Shown: in pieces, positions 33,795 to 41,916 of the stretch
Numbering within the stretch: position 1 is the stretch's first letter
Layout of the letters: the number at the start of each line of letters is the position of its first letter
Source: Acidimicrobiaceae bacterium
GTDB taxonomy: Bacteria; Actinomycetota; Acidimicrobiia; Acidimicrobiales; RAAP-2
Reading direction: 5' to 3'
NCBI GenBank assembly: GCA_003160635.1
Contig: PMLV01000070.1
Location: 57,169 to 121,168 of the forward strand
Length of the DNA: 64,000 bases
Notes under the pieces: generated by a model
What the model was told of the DNA's origin: nothing
Database searches by the model: none
Seen by the model: the letters and a program-made list of their open reading frames with translations, nothing else
Made by a program: the position numbers and the translations under genes

Positions 33795-35045
33795 TCAAGT
33801 GGGAACGTCGATGTTGTAGACGCGTGCAGCGTTGCCGCTCAGAAGCTTCTTCCGCAATCCGTAGTCGACCTCTTCGAGGACACCCGCCATTCTCGTGAGT
33901 GGATCCGGGAACAAGCAGGTCGGGTGGGGAAAGTCGGTCTCAAACATGCAGTTGTCAAAACCCAGCCGCCGCACGCTATCGAGAAGGCCTTCGCCCTCGA
34001 ACCAGAAGCAGGCAAAGATCTGCCGGCGGAAGTATTCCGAGGGATTCATGGATAACGCGTCGAGCGCATTTGGTGCCGTCTCCGTAACCTGGTAATCCAG
34101 GGCGTCAAGGGCAAAGGGAATCCAACCAACCCCGCTCTCCGACGAGACGATTTTCAAGGTGGGATGCCGCTCGAGAACGCCTGAGAAGATGAGGTTCCCG
34201 ATGACGCGCGCATTGTTGAGGTAGAGCAAGGTCGAGCCGAGCGCCAATTTCCGCTCATTGTCAAGGGAAGGCCAAGAGGCCTTGCCGTACCAGGACGCCT
34301 GGGTGAGGCTCGCCCCGATGTGGAAGTTGACGGGCAGGTCGTGGGACGTGCAGGCCTCCCAGAGCGGCTCCCAGCACGGATCGCCTAAATCCGGCAATCC
34401 CTGATCCTGCGGATCTGCGTTCGTATTGACGCCCTTCAACCCGAGGGTATGAATTCGCTCGACTTCGGCAATAGCTGAGGGGACGTCCCACCAGGGCAGA
34501 AGACCCATTCCCATGATCCGTCCACCGGACTGCTCTTGGATCTCGGCCATCGCATCGTTGTAGAGCGTGGCGCAGAGATTCCGGAGTCGGAGGTCCTCGA
34601 TCGAACTGAAGGCCTGTCCGCCGAAGCCGGCGAGGTTGGGGTAGACGATTTGGCCCCAAATGCCGGTGGCGTCCATCGCGGCGAGTCGGGGTTCGAGAAA
34701 GCTGGCGGCAGGGGAGATGTCGTTGATCGACCAGTCCATGAAGTCAATTCCTCGAACCTTTTCATTCGCGGCATTCACCACCCCGTAGGCGCATGCGGGT
34801 CCGAGTATCAGGGAGTCGTCGACCACCCAGACCGGACTCTCCCCAGCTTCGCTGAGAGCTTCCCCCGAAGCGAGGTTGTACGTCCCTTTGCGCATGACGA
34901 CACGGGGAACTCGATCCTTGAAGGCCTTCGGGGCCCTTGAGGTCCAGAGATCTGCAGGTTCTGTCAGGTGTGTATCTGTATCAATGACTTTGATGCCTTC
35001 GATCGCGGATCGGCTGTCGTGTATGTCCGGGATGGTTGCAGTCAT
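33795..35045 (-). CDS. Amidohydrolase_2-type TIM-barrel metal-dependent hydrolase
   Basis: A 416-residue member of the same superfamily, more divergent than the other three. It has VIDTDTHLTEPADLW at the N-terminus (DTH instead of DDH), NFHIGASLT for the central His, and ETDFPHPTCLFPDP for the Asp. The CWEPLWEAC core is kept. ATG 35045 has AAAGGAGC at ideal distance. It lies 62 bases downstream of the D-aminoacylase-like gene on the same strand, so two different amidohydrolase-fold enzymes may act in sequence. Confidence 0.85.
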   Translation of the reverse strand: MTATIPDIHDSRSAIEGIKVIDTDTHLTEPADLWTSRAPKAFKDRVPRVVMRKGTYNLASGEALSEAGESPVWVVDDSLILGPACAYGVVNAANEKVRGIDFMDWSINDISPAASFLEPRLAAMDATGIWGQIVYPNLAGFGGQAFSSIEDLRLRNLCATLYNDAMAEIQEQSGGRIMGMGLLPWWDVPSAIAEVERIHTLGLKGVNTNADPQDQGLPDLGDPCWEPLWEACTSHDLPVNFHIGASLTQASWYGKASWPSLDNERKLALGSTLLYLNNARVIGNLIFSGVLERHPTLKIVSSESGVGWIPFALDALDYQVTETAPNALDALSMNPSEYFRRQIFACFWFEGEGLLDSVRRLGFDNCMFETDFPHPTCLFPDPLTRMAGVLEEVDYGLRKKLLSGNAARVYNIDVPT

Positions 35046-35107
35046 TGGTGCTCCTTTGTCTGTTCATGCATCAGAGGTTGTGCAGGTTCCCGGCGGGCGA
35101 ATGGGCC

Positions 35108-36847
35108 TCAGTCCCGCCACCATTCGGTTCCAGCCGTCACGGTCCTGGTGTCCCTGCCAGACCGTAGAAGCTGTCCGGGGAGTTCCCCCGTGAAGCTGCC
35201 GTTAGCCACGATCTCGCGCCCGTTGACGAACACCTTCTCCATCCCGATCGAATCGGCGTACAAACGGCTGGCACCTCCCGGCATGTCCTTTCGCATCCGG
35301 ACCGCACCTGGCGCGACCGTGTCGGGATCGAAGATCACAATATCGGCCCAATAACCCGGCGCCAGTTTCCCTCGTTCGCGCAGGCCGTACAGACGAGCCG
35401 GCCGGTCGGTGAGGAGCGCGATTGCTTCCTCCCAGCCGATGAGACCCCGTTTTCTGACCGCCCCTTCGAGGAGTCCCGTTGAATACACCGCGCCGCACGT
35501 CATGTCGAGGTGCGCGCCGGCATCGGAACCTCCGACAACGACTCGGTTGTCGTTCCACAATTCGACCCCGGCCTCCCAGTCCGCGTCGGATTCGGGGGTC
35601 GGGGGCATCAACCCGGTCTTGAGGTCGTCGGCCACGACGATGTCGAGGAGAGCGTCGAACGGGCTCTGCCCCCTCTCGTGCGCAATATCGTCCATCATCC
35701 GACCTTCGTACGGGGCCGTCTGTGACGAATAACTCTGTTGGATGGTCATTTCGGGCCAGTTCGCCACGCGAGATCGCAGGTTGCCCGCCTCCTCCGAAGC
35801 GGCGCTCGCCTCCAACCGTCGACGGACCTCGGGGTCCGACAGGCTGACGATTCGCTCCGCCACGGGAAGAACGAACAGTTCGCGCCATCCCGGCAATCCC
35901 GAGAGGAGTACGCCACTGTCGAACGAGATGAACACGGGCATGTTATGGATGATGCTGAGCGCGACCACGGTACCTCCCTTGGCGGCGGCCACGTCGGAAG
36001 CGTGCAGTTGCTGTGCGATCCGCTCGGGCGACGTTGAAGAGAGTCCGAGAACATTCCAGTTGAGCGGCCGATTGGCGAGTCTCGAAAGGGTCGCCATCAA
36101 ATCCTCTTCTTCGGCGCTGAACCCGCTCAAGCACCCCTGCAGGATCATCTCAATGCTCGTTCCGGGATGATCTGCCACTGCGGTGGCGAGTACCTCGAAC
36201 TCCGACCGAACGGCCGAGCGCGACGGAACCGGTTGTAGCTCGCCGTCATGGTGCGTACTCACCGTAGATGTCGAGAAACCGAGGCCTCCCTGCTCGAGTG
36301 CGGCGTGGAGGTTTCTGGCCATGGCCGCCACCTGTTCGGGGCTGGCTTCGTCACTGACGGCGGCGTCTCCCATGACGGCCCGGCGCAAGGCGGAATGGCC
36401 TACGAGAAAGCCGGCATTGACGCCTATGCCGCCCTCGAGCCGGTCCAGGAATTCCCCGAACGACCGCCAGTTCCAATCCAGTCCCTGTTCCAGTGCGTCG
36501 CGCGGCATTCCTTCGACCTTGGACATCATCCGTGTCAGGTATCCGGTGTGGTCGGGGTCGGTCGGGGCCAAAGAGAATCCGCAATTTCCACCCATGACGG
36601 TGGTCACGCCGTGAAGGGGGGATGGGCTGGCAGTCGGATCCCAGAACAGCTGTGCGTCGTAGTGGGTGTGCAGATCGATGAATCCCGGCGCGACGATGAG
36701 TCCGTCGGCGTCGACCGTTCGTGCCGCCGGTTCGTCTATTTCCCCGATGGCGACGACCCGGCCGTCACGGACGCCGACATCAGCCCGCCGAGATGGAGCT
36801 CCAGTCCCGTCCACCACCGTTCCATTGCGGATCAACAGGTCAAGCAT
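35108..36847 (-). CDS. N-acyl-D-amino-acid deacylase-like amidohydrolase
   Basis: About 579 residues with the D-aminoacylase layout. There is a small N-terminal beta-domain (LDLLIRNGTVVDGTG), the metal motif IDLHTHYDAQLFWDP near residue 60, HGVTTVMGGNCG, and GGSDAGAHLDM for the late Asp. A C-terminal beta-domain ends in EIVANGSF. Relatives hydrolyse N-acyl-D-amino acids, but many homologues of this annotation have unknown amide substrates. The frame reaches back to 37051. ATG 36847 has a consensus AGGAGGT nine bases upstream and matches the family N-terminus. Confidence 0.86.
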   Translation of the reverse strand: MLDLLIRNGTVVDGTGAPSRRADVGVRDGRVVAIGEIDEPAARTVDADGLIVAPGFIDLHTHYDAQLFWDPTASPSPLHGVTTVMGGNCGFSLAPTDPDHTGYLTRMMSKVEGMPRDALEQGLDWNWRSFGEFLDRLEGGIGVNAGFLVGHSALRRAVMGDAAVSDEASPEQVAAMARNLHAALEQGGLGFSTSTVSTHHDGELQPVPSRSAVRSEFEVLATAVADHPGTSIEMILQGCLSGFSAEEEDLMATLSRLANRPLNWNVLGLSSTSPERIAQQLHASDVAAAKGGTVVALSIIHNMPVFISFDSGVLLSGLPGWRELFVLPVAERIVSLSDPEVRRRLEASAASEEAGNLRSRVANWPEMTIQQSYSSQTAPYEGRMMDDIAHERGQSPFDALLDIVVADDLKTGLMPPTPESDADWEAGVELWNDNRVVVGGSDAGAHLDMTCGAVYSTGLLEGAVRKRGLIGWEEAIALLTDRPARLYGLRERGKLAPGYWADIVIFDPDTVAPGAVRMRKDMPGGASRLYADSIGMEKVFVNGREIVANGSFTGELPGQLLRSGRDTRTVTAGTEWWRD

Positions 36848-37269
36848 CCGATGCCTACCTCCTATTGGGAACCTGCAGGTTTTCTGTATATGCCGTGTAT
36901 GGATGTATTTCCAGGAGTTCCATGCCGGCGAGAAGCGATGCTCATATCTGGTGTCCACGTTCACGTCCATCTTCGTGATCGTGGGACGGTCCTCCCCGCC
37001 GAGCCCCCCATCGGGTCCACCGTGCGTAGGCAGCCTGCCCGGACTCGGCATCCTTGGCCATCCTATACATGTTCCCGTCTTAGCAAAATCGTTGCTATCT
37101 TAGTGCAGTTGCGAACCTTGTGAGCTTGCAGGCAACGATGCTGGAAAGGTGCGCGGTGCGCGCCGAGCGGATCGCCAAGGAGAAACCCATGCCAAGCGAA
37201 GATCTCCAGTTCCGGACGTGACGACCAGATGTCGTAGGCGGGGATCTGCCGGAATCGGTGAAGCCTGAG
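36848..37269. other. Largest intergenic region (divergent promoters, one mini-ORF)
   Basis: About 420 bases between the divergent D-aminoacylase-like and fused CoA-transferase genes. It contains AT-rich patches at 36890-36915 and 37060-37100, a 6-bp-arm inverted repeat, and an apparent ribosome site AAGGAG followed by ATG 37189 that runs only ten codons to TGA 37219-37221. No conserved protein or RNA structure was recognised. The proximal 170 bases upstream of the CoA-transferase are GC-rich and unexplained. Confidence 0.5.
37081..37097. promoter_or_regulatory. Inverted repeat TAGCAA-N5-TTGCTA, candidate operator
   Basis: Perfect six-base arms around a five-base spacer (AATCG) in the middle of the largest divergent intergenic region. 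The shape and size fit a TetR- or GntR-type operator. A possible leftward -10 (TATAGG) lies at about 37063-37068. The regulator is not identified. Confidence 0.4.
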
Positions 37270-39678
37270 ATGGCCATGCCGCTCGAGGGGCTACGCCTGC
37301 TCGACCTGTCCAGCGGTATTGCGGGCGCGTACTGCGCCAAGTTGCTCGTCGACGGCGGCGCCGATGCGATCAAGGTGGAAGGTCCTGCGGGTGACCCGCT
37401 CCGGAAGTGGTGGGCGTCTGGATTAGACGATGAACCACCCGGAACAGGCGCCCTCTTCGAATGGCTCAACGCGTCGAAGCGGAGCGTCGTGGCCGATATG
37501 GCAACGGCGGAAGGGCTGGCTCTCGTGCGCGATCTCATTCGGCAATCCGATGTCGTGCTCGAGAGCTTCCCCGCCGGTCAGATCGAAGCCTTCGGACTTG
37601 GGCCTGCGCAGGTTCGAGCGCAACGGCGGCAAGCCGTCCTTGTGTCTATCTCCGATCTGGGCCGGGGCGTGCGTCACGATGACAGCGTCTTCAGCGAGCT
37701 TCTCTTGCAATCCCTTTCCGGCTCTGTGCACGGGCGGGGACACCCCGATCGTTTCCCTCTCGTCGCGGGGGGACGCCTGGGGGAATGGGCCACCGGCGTG
37801 TATGCGGCGGTTGGTGCCCTCGTCGCGTGGCGGCGAGCGCGGGAGTGCGGCGTCGGAGAGCATGTCGATGTCTCCAGGCTCGAGTCGATGGCGGTCTCCC
37901 TTGTCGGGTATGCCTCCCTGATGCGGCACATCCAGGGCGAGGACGCCAAGCCCTACACGCGCTCGGTGGAGATCCCGAGCGTGGAGCGGGCCCGCGATGG
38001 GTGGATCGGATTCTGCACCGTCACGAACGCGCAGTGGCAGGCGTTCGCCGTCATGGCCGAACAGTATGAGCGCGCCGAGGGCGAGTGGTCATTGCTCTCT
38101 TACCGGCAGGCCCACCGCGCCGAAGCAGAGGGGATGATCGAGGCGTTTACGTCACGACATCGAGTCGACGAGTTGCTCGAGGAATCGGCAAAATTTCGAG
38201 TTCCGGCAGCCCCGGTCGTGGGGGGCGCAAGGATTCCCGAGATAGAGCCATTTCGCTCAATGGGAGTATACGTACGACCGCCCAGCGGCCGGTTCCTTGC
38301 CCCCCGGCCCCCCTTTCGATTCTCACGCAATGAAGTACGACCGCTCGGGGCGTCGCCGGCGATCGGGGAGCACACGGAGGTCATCACGTCGGCACACTCT
38401 GCCGGCCGCGAAGCTTCCACGTCCTCATCGCCTTTCGTTGCCGCGCGCCCCCTTCCATTCGCCGGCTTACGCGTCATTGACTTCTCGGCATTCTGGGCGG
38501 GTCCGTATGCCGCGGCATTGCTGGCCGCCTTTGGCGCCGATGTCATCAAGGTCGAGTCGATCGGGAGACCGGATCCCATCCGTTTCAGTTCCAGTGCCCC
38601 GCCATCGGATCCGCAGTGGCATGAGAAGTCTGCGATATTCGGGTCATGTAACGCCAACAAACGTGGGGTCACTTTGGCGCTCGATACGCCCGCAGGACGC
38701 GACCTGGCCCTGCGACTCATCGGCGGAGCGGACGTCGTGATCGAAAACTTCACGCCCCGCGTGATGGAGCAGTTTGGCCTGGGTTACCCGCGACTGGCCG
38801 AAGTCCGTCCGGACATCGTGATGCTTCGCATATCGGCGTTCGGGGCCACGGGACCATGGCGGGACCGAGGAGGGTTCGCGCAGACCATGGAGCAGATCAC
38901 GGGGATGGCCTGGATCACCGGCCATGCCGACGGGCCGCCGCTCATTCCGAGGGGGGCCTGTGATCCGATCGGCGGCATGCACGCGATCGTCGCGCTGTTG
39001 ATGGCATTGGAACACCGAGATCGAACGGGTGAGGGTCAGTTGGTGGAGGTGCCCCTCGTGGAGACTTCCGCCAACCTCGCCGCCGAAGTGGTGATCGAAT
39101 GGTCGGCCTACCGGCGCGAGTTGGTGCGCGACGGAAATCACGGACCGGAAGGATCGCCACAGGGCGTGTACCGCTGTGAGGGCGCGGACTCGTGGGTGGC
39201 TCTGTCCGTTCTCGAAGAAGCGCATTGGCAAGGATTGGTTGCTGCGCTTGACTCTCCTTCGTGGGCACAGGCATCTCAATTCGCCACCCTTGCCGGGCGG
39301 CGACAGAGCGCAGATGTCATCGACGGAGGCGTGTCCGAATGGTCTCGCAGGAGAAGCGCTGATGACGCGGCGAGGATACTGCGCGAGCACGGTGTTCCCT
39401 CGACTGTCGTGATACCGGCTGATCGGATCGACGAGATTCCCGAGCTGCGTGGTCGTGGATTCTGGATTCCGATCGATCATCCCGTCGCGGGGTGTCATGA
39501 GGGGCCGGGTTGGCCGTTCCGGTTCTCGGGAATGCGTGCGGCCTGGCCCGGTGGACCTGCCCCGACGCTGGGTCAACACAATCAAGAGGTGCTCATGGGC
39601 GATCTCGGGCTGACGTCCGAGCAGTTCGAAGAGCTTGCGCAACGTGGAATCGTTGGACAGACGATGAGTGGGAGATAA
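37270..39678 (+). CDS. Fused two-domain CaiB/BaiF CoA-transferase
   Basis: About 802 residues, the third tandem class III CoA-transferase of the window. The C-terminal domain has the catalytic-type Asp (GACDPIGG). The N-terminal domain has GGRLGEW, Glu for Asp, as in the 28828 paralogue. An AP-rich linker of about 40 residues around residue 390 joins the domains. Possible starts are GTG 37258, ATG 37270 and ATG 37276; the last two best match the paralogues' PLEGLRLLDL start. The two acyl-CoA dehydrogenase genes downstream lie on the same strand. Confidence 0.86.
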   Translation: MAMPLEGLRLLDLSSGIAGAYCAKLLVDGGADAIKVEGPAGDPLRKWWASGLDDEPPGTGALFEWLNASKRSVVADMATAEGLALVRDLIRQSDVVLESFPAGQIEAFGLGPAQVRAQRRQAVLVSISDLGRGVRHDDSVFSELLLQSLSGSVHGRGHPDRFPLVAGGRLGEWATGVYAAVGALVAWRRARECGVGEHVDVSRLESMAVSLVGYASLMRHIQGEDAKPYTRSVEIPSVERARDGWIGFCTVTNAQWQAFAVMAEQYERAEGEWSLLSYRQAHRAEAEGMIEAFTSRHRVDELLEESAKFRVPAAPVVGGARIPEIEPFRSMGVYVRPPSGRFLAPRPPFRFSRNEVRPLGASPAIGEHTEVITSAHSAGREASTSSSPFVAARPLPFAGLRVIDFSAFWAGPYAAALLAAFGADVIKVESIGRPDPIRFSSSAPPSDPQWHEKSAIFGSCNANKRGVTLALDTPAGRDLALRLIGGADVVIENFTPRVMEQFGLGYPRLAEVRPDIVMLRISAFGATGPWRDRGGFAQTMEQITGMAWITGHADGPPLIPRGACDPIGGMHAIVALLMALEHRDRTGEGQLVEVPLVETSANLAAEVVIEWSAYRRELVRDGNHGPEGSPQGVYRCEGADSWVALSVLEEAHWQGLVAALDSPSWAQASQFATLAGRRQSADVIDGGVSEWSRRRSADDAARILREHGVPSTVVIPADRIDEIPELRGRGFWIPIDHPVAGCHEGPGWPFRFSGMRAAWPGGPAPTLGQHNQEVLMGDLGLTSEQFEELAQRGIVGQTMSGR

Positions 39679-39750
39679 GAGTGGTGCCGCGTGAGCCGAG
39701 TATCGGAGAACCCATGGGCGTAGAACCCTCGGCGTGGCGATAGCCGAACC

Positions 39751-40935
39751 ATGGATATCACCTTCACCGAGGAGGATCACTCGTTTCGGGCCGAGGCGCG
39801 GGATTGGTTGAGCCGCAATGTCCCGAAGGAACGCCCTCCCGATGACGGCCAGGGCCTGCGTGAGTTCGATCTCGCGTGGCAGGCGACCCAGTACGAGGGT
39901 GGATGGGCCGGCATCTCGTGGCCCGTCGAGTACGGGGGAAGGGGGCTCAGCCTCCTGCAGCAGATGATCTGGCACGAGGAGTACGCCCGCGCCGGAGCGC
40001 CCAACGTGGGAACTTCCTTCGTCGGCCTCAACGACGCGGGCCCAACGCTGATGATCCACGGCAGTGAAGACCAGAAGGTGCGGCACCTGTCGAGGATCCT
40101 CGAAGGTCGATCGATCTGGGCTCAGGGCTACTCCGAACCCAATGCCGGATCCGATCTGGCCTCCCTGCAAACGCGAGGGACCATTGACGGAAACGAGATG
40201 GTCATCACCGGGGAGAAGATTTGGACGAGCTATGCCGACATCGCGGACCATCAGGAACTCTTGGTCCGGACAGACCCGGATGCCCCCAAGCACAAGGGCA
40301 TTACCTGGATCATCTGCGACCTCTCCCCGTCGCCGCCCGGCCTGATCGTCGAACCCATCCGCATGCTGTCGGGCATCGATCGCCTGTGCCGGGTGATCTA
40401 CGACGAGGTGCGCATACCACTTTCGAACGTGGTGGGCCAGGTCAACGACGGATGGAATGTCGTGTCCTCGAGTCTGTACCTCAAGCGGGGCACTGGTCGT
40501 ATCGCAGACCAGGTGTCCCTCGCCCGCACGGTCGACGACCTCGTCGAGCTTGCGGCCAACACCAGGGGCCCGCATGGGCCGGCACGAGCGTTGGACAACG
40601 ACGAGCTCGCACGGCGATTGGCGACGGCGCGGGCCGAAGTCATCGCCCTGAGGGCGATGACGTACGCAGAGCTTTCGCGCGTGGAACGGGACGGGCACCC
40701 AGGAGCGGAAGGCTCATTCGGGCGCATCTTCCATGCCTTGCTCAGTCAGCGGGTGCATCGCCTGGCTCTCGACATTCTCGGCCCTCGGAGCCTCGACATC
40801 GACGGTGCCTCAGACGATCATTACTGGACCAAAGAGTATCTCTGGAGCTTCACCGAGACAGTCGGTGGGGGCACCAGTGAGATTCAAAGCAGCGTGATAG
40901 CGGAGCGCGTCCTCGGGCTCCCGCATGACCGCTAG
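39751..40935 (+). CDS. Acyl-CoA dehydrogenase, full-length subunit
   Basis: A 394-residue FAD enzyme. Seen: ITFTEEDHSFRAEARDWL at the N-terminus, the Trp/Gly-rich GWAGISWPVEYGGRGL, YSEPNAGSDLASLQT near residue 130, GEKIWTSYADIADHQ, and VGGGTSEIQSSVIAERVLGLP at the end. It is followed after 21 bases by a shorter acyl-CoA dehydrogenase. Such adjacent unlike pairs (ChsE1-ChsE2, ChsE4-ChsE5) form alpha2beta2 enzymes in steroid-degrading actinobacteria, so a heteromer is likely here. Substrate unknown. Confidence 0.89.
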   Translation: MDITFTEEDHSFRAEARDWLSRNVPKERPPDDGQGLREFDLAWQATQYEGGWAGISWPVEYGGRGLSLLQQMIWHEEYARAGAPNVGTSFVGLNDAGPTLMIHGSEDQKVRHLSRILEGRSIWAQGYSEPNAGSDLASLQTRGTIDGNEMVITGEKIWTSYADIADHQELLVRTDPDAPKHKGITWIICDLSPSPPGLIVEPIRMLSGIDRLCRVIYDEVRIPLSNVVGQVNDGWNVVSSSLYLKRGTGRIADQVSLARTVDDLVELAANTRGPHGPARALDNDELARRLATARAEVIALRAMTYAELSRVERDGHPGAEGSFGRIFHALLSQRVHRLALDILGPRSLDIDGASDDHYWTKEYLWSFTETVGGGTSEIQSSVIAERVLGLPHDR

Positions 40936-40956
40936 TCCGACGTCGGTGATCGAACG

Positions 40957-41916
40957 ATGAACCTGTTTCCTGACGTACGGCAGCAGGCACTGATGGACGA
41001 AGCAGATTCCCTCTTCGGCCGGGCGCGTGAACCGTCCCTGATTTTCTCCGATTGGAGTCAGAACGGGTGGTTCGCTGACGACTCTTGCGGGGATGGGCTC
41101 ATAGATCAGGCGCTCTTGTTCCGCGTGCTGGGGCGGCACCTCGCCGCCGGGCCTTTCCTCGCCGCAACGCTCGCCGCGGGTTTGAGCGCTGCGTGCGGTG
41201 AGGGCGAACTGAGTGAGAAAATAGCGGCCGGCCGGGAACTGGTCGCGTTGGCCCACGTGGAGGATGACGCCGGGAACGGAGCGGCGTCGGACCACGTTGG
41301 CGCGTTGCGCGCGTTTGACGTCCCGCGGTCGACCTACGTGCTCCTGCTACGTCCCGACAGGGCCATGCTCGTGGAGCGGGACGAGAACGACTCGTTCCAG
41401 ATGCGGGCGTGCATCGACCCCTCCGTATCGATGGGAATGCTCACTCTGGCGGGCCACGCTCGATGTCAGGGCAGCGGAGACTGGTGGGTACGGGGAGGGG
41501 TTCTGGTGGCTGCAATGGCCGCTGGGATCGCCGAGGCGACACGCGACGATTCGGCCTTCTATGCCCGGACACGGTCGCAGTTCGGCAGGCCAATCGGCAT
41601 GTTCCAGGCGATCAAACACCGCTGCAGTGAGATGGCGATCCAGGCCGAAGCGGCCTGGTGCCAGGTCGCGTATGCCGTGCTCAGCCTCAGCGCCGGACAT
41701 GAGGACGCCATGCAGCAGGTCAGCGCAGCCAAGGTCGTCGCCAGTGCGGCTGCTACCGAGAACTCCAGTGCCAATATTCAGAACCATGGAGCGCTCGGGT
41801 GCACAACTGAGCACTCGGCACATCTGTATTTGAAACGATCCTGGGTTCTCGCGTACTTGTGCGGCACGGCGGACTATCACCAAGGTCAGCTCTTAGGGTC
41901 CACGTCGCCTCTCTAG
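40957..41916 (+). CDS. Acyl-CoA dehydrogenase, short partner subunit
   Basis: 319 residues, shorter than the usual 380-400. The N-terminal helical domain and the SEPxAGSD segment are reduced or absent. The C-terminal part is normal: ARTRSQFGRPIGMFQAIKH near residue 215, then ALGCTTEHSAHLYLKRSW. This fits the smaller subunit of a two-gene acyl-CoA dehydrogenase, one subunit of which has a degenerate FAD or catalytic site. It directly follows the full-length subunit. Its stop shares CTAG with the stop of the convergent pseudogene. Confidence 0.85.
   Translation: MNLFPDVRQQALMDEADSLFGRAREPSLIFSDWSQNGWFADDSCGDGLIDQALLFRVLGRHLAAGPFLAATLAAGLSAACGEGELSEKIAAGRELVALAHVEDDAGNGAASDHVGALRAFDVPRSTYVLLLRPDRAMLVERDENDSFQMRACIDPSVSMGMLTLAGHARCQGSGDWWVRGGVLVAAMAAGIAEATRDDSAFYARTRSQFGRPIGMFQAIKHRCSEMAIQAEAAWCQVAYAVLSLSAGHEDAMQQVSAAKVVASAAATENSSANIQNHGALGCTTEHSAHLYLKRSWVLAYLCGTADYHQGQLLGSTSPL

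Noticed and set aside
38644..40698. A 684-codon open frame on the minus strand under the CoA-transferase and acyl-CoA dehydrogenase genes
   Set aside because: It crosses two coding genes and an intergenic gap, and its translation has no family motifs.
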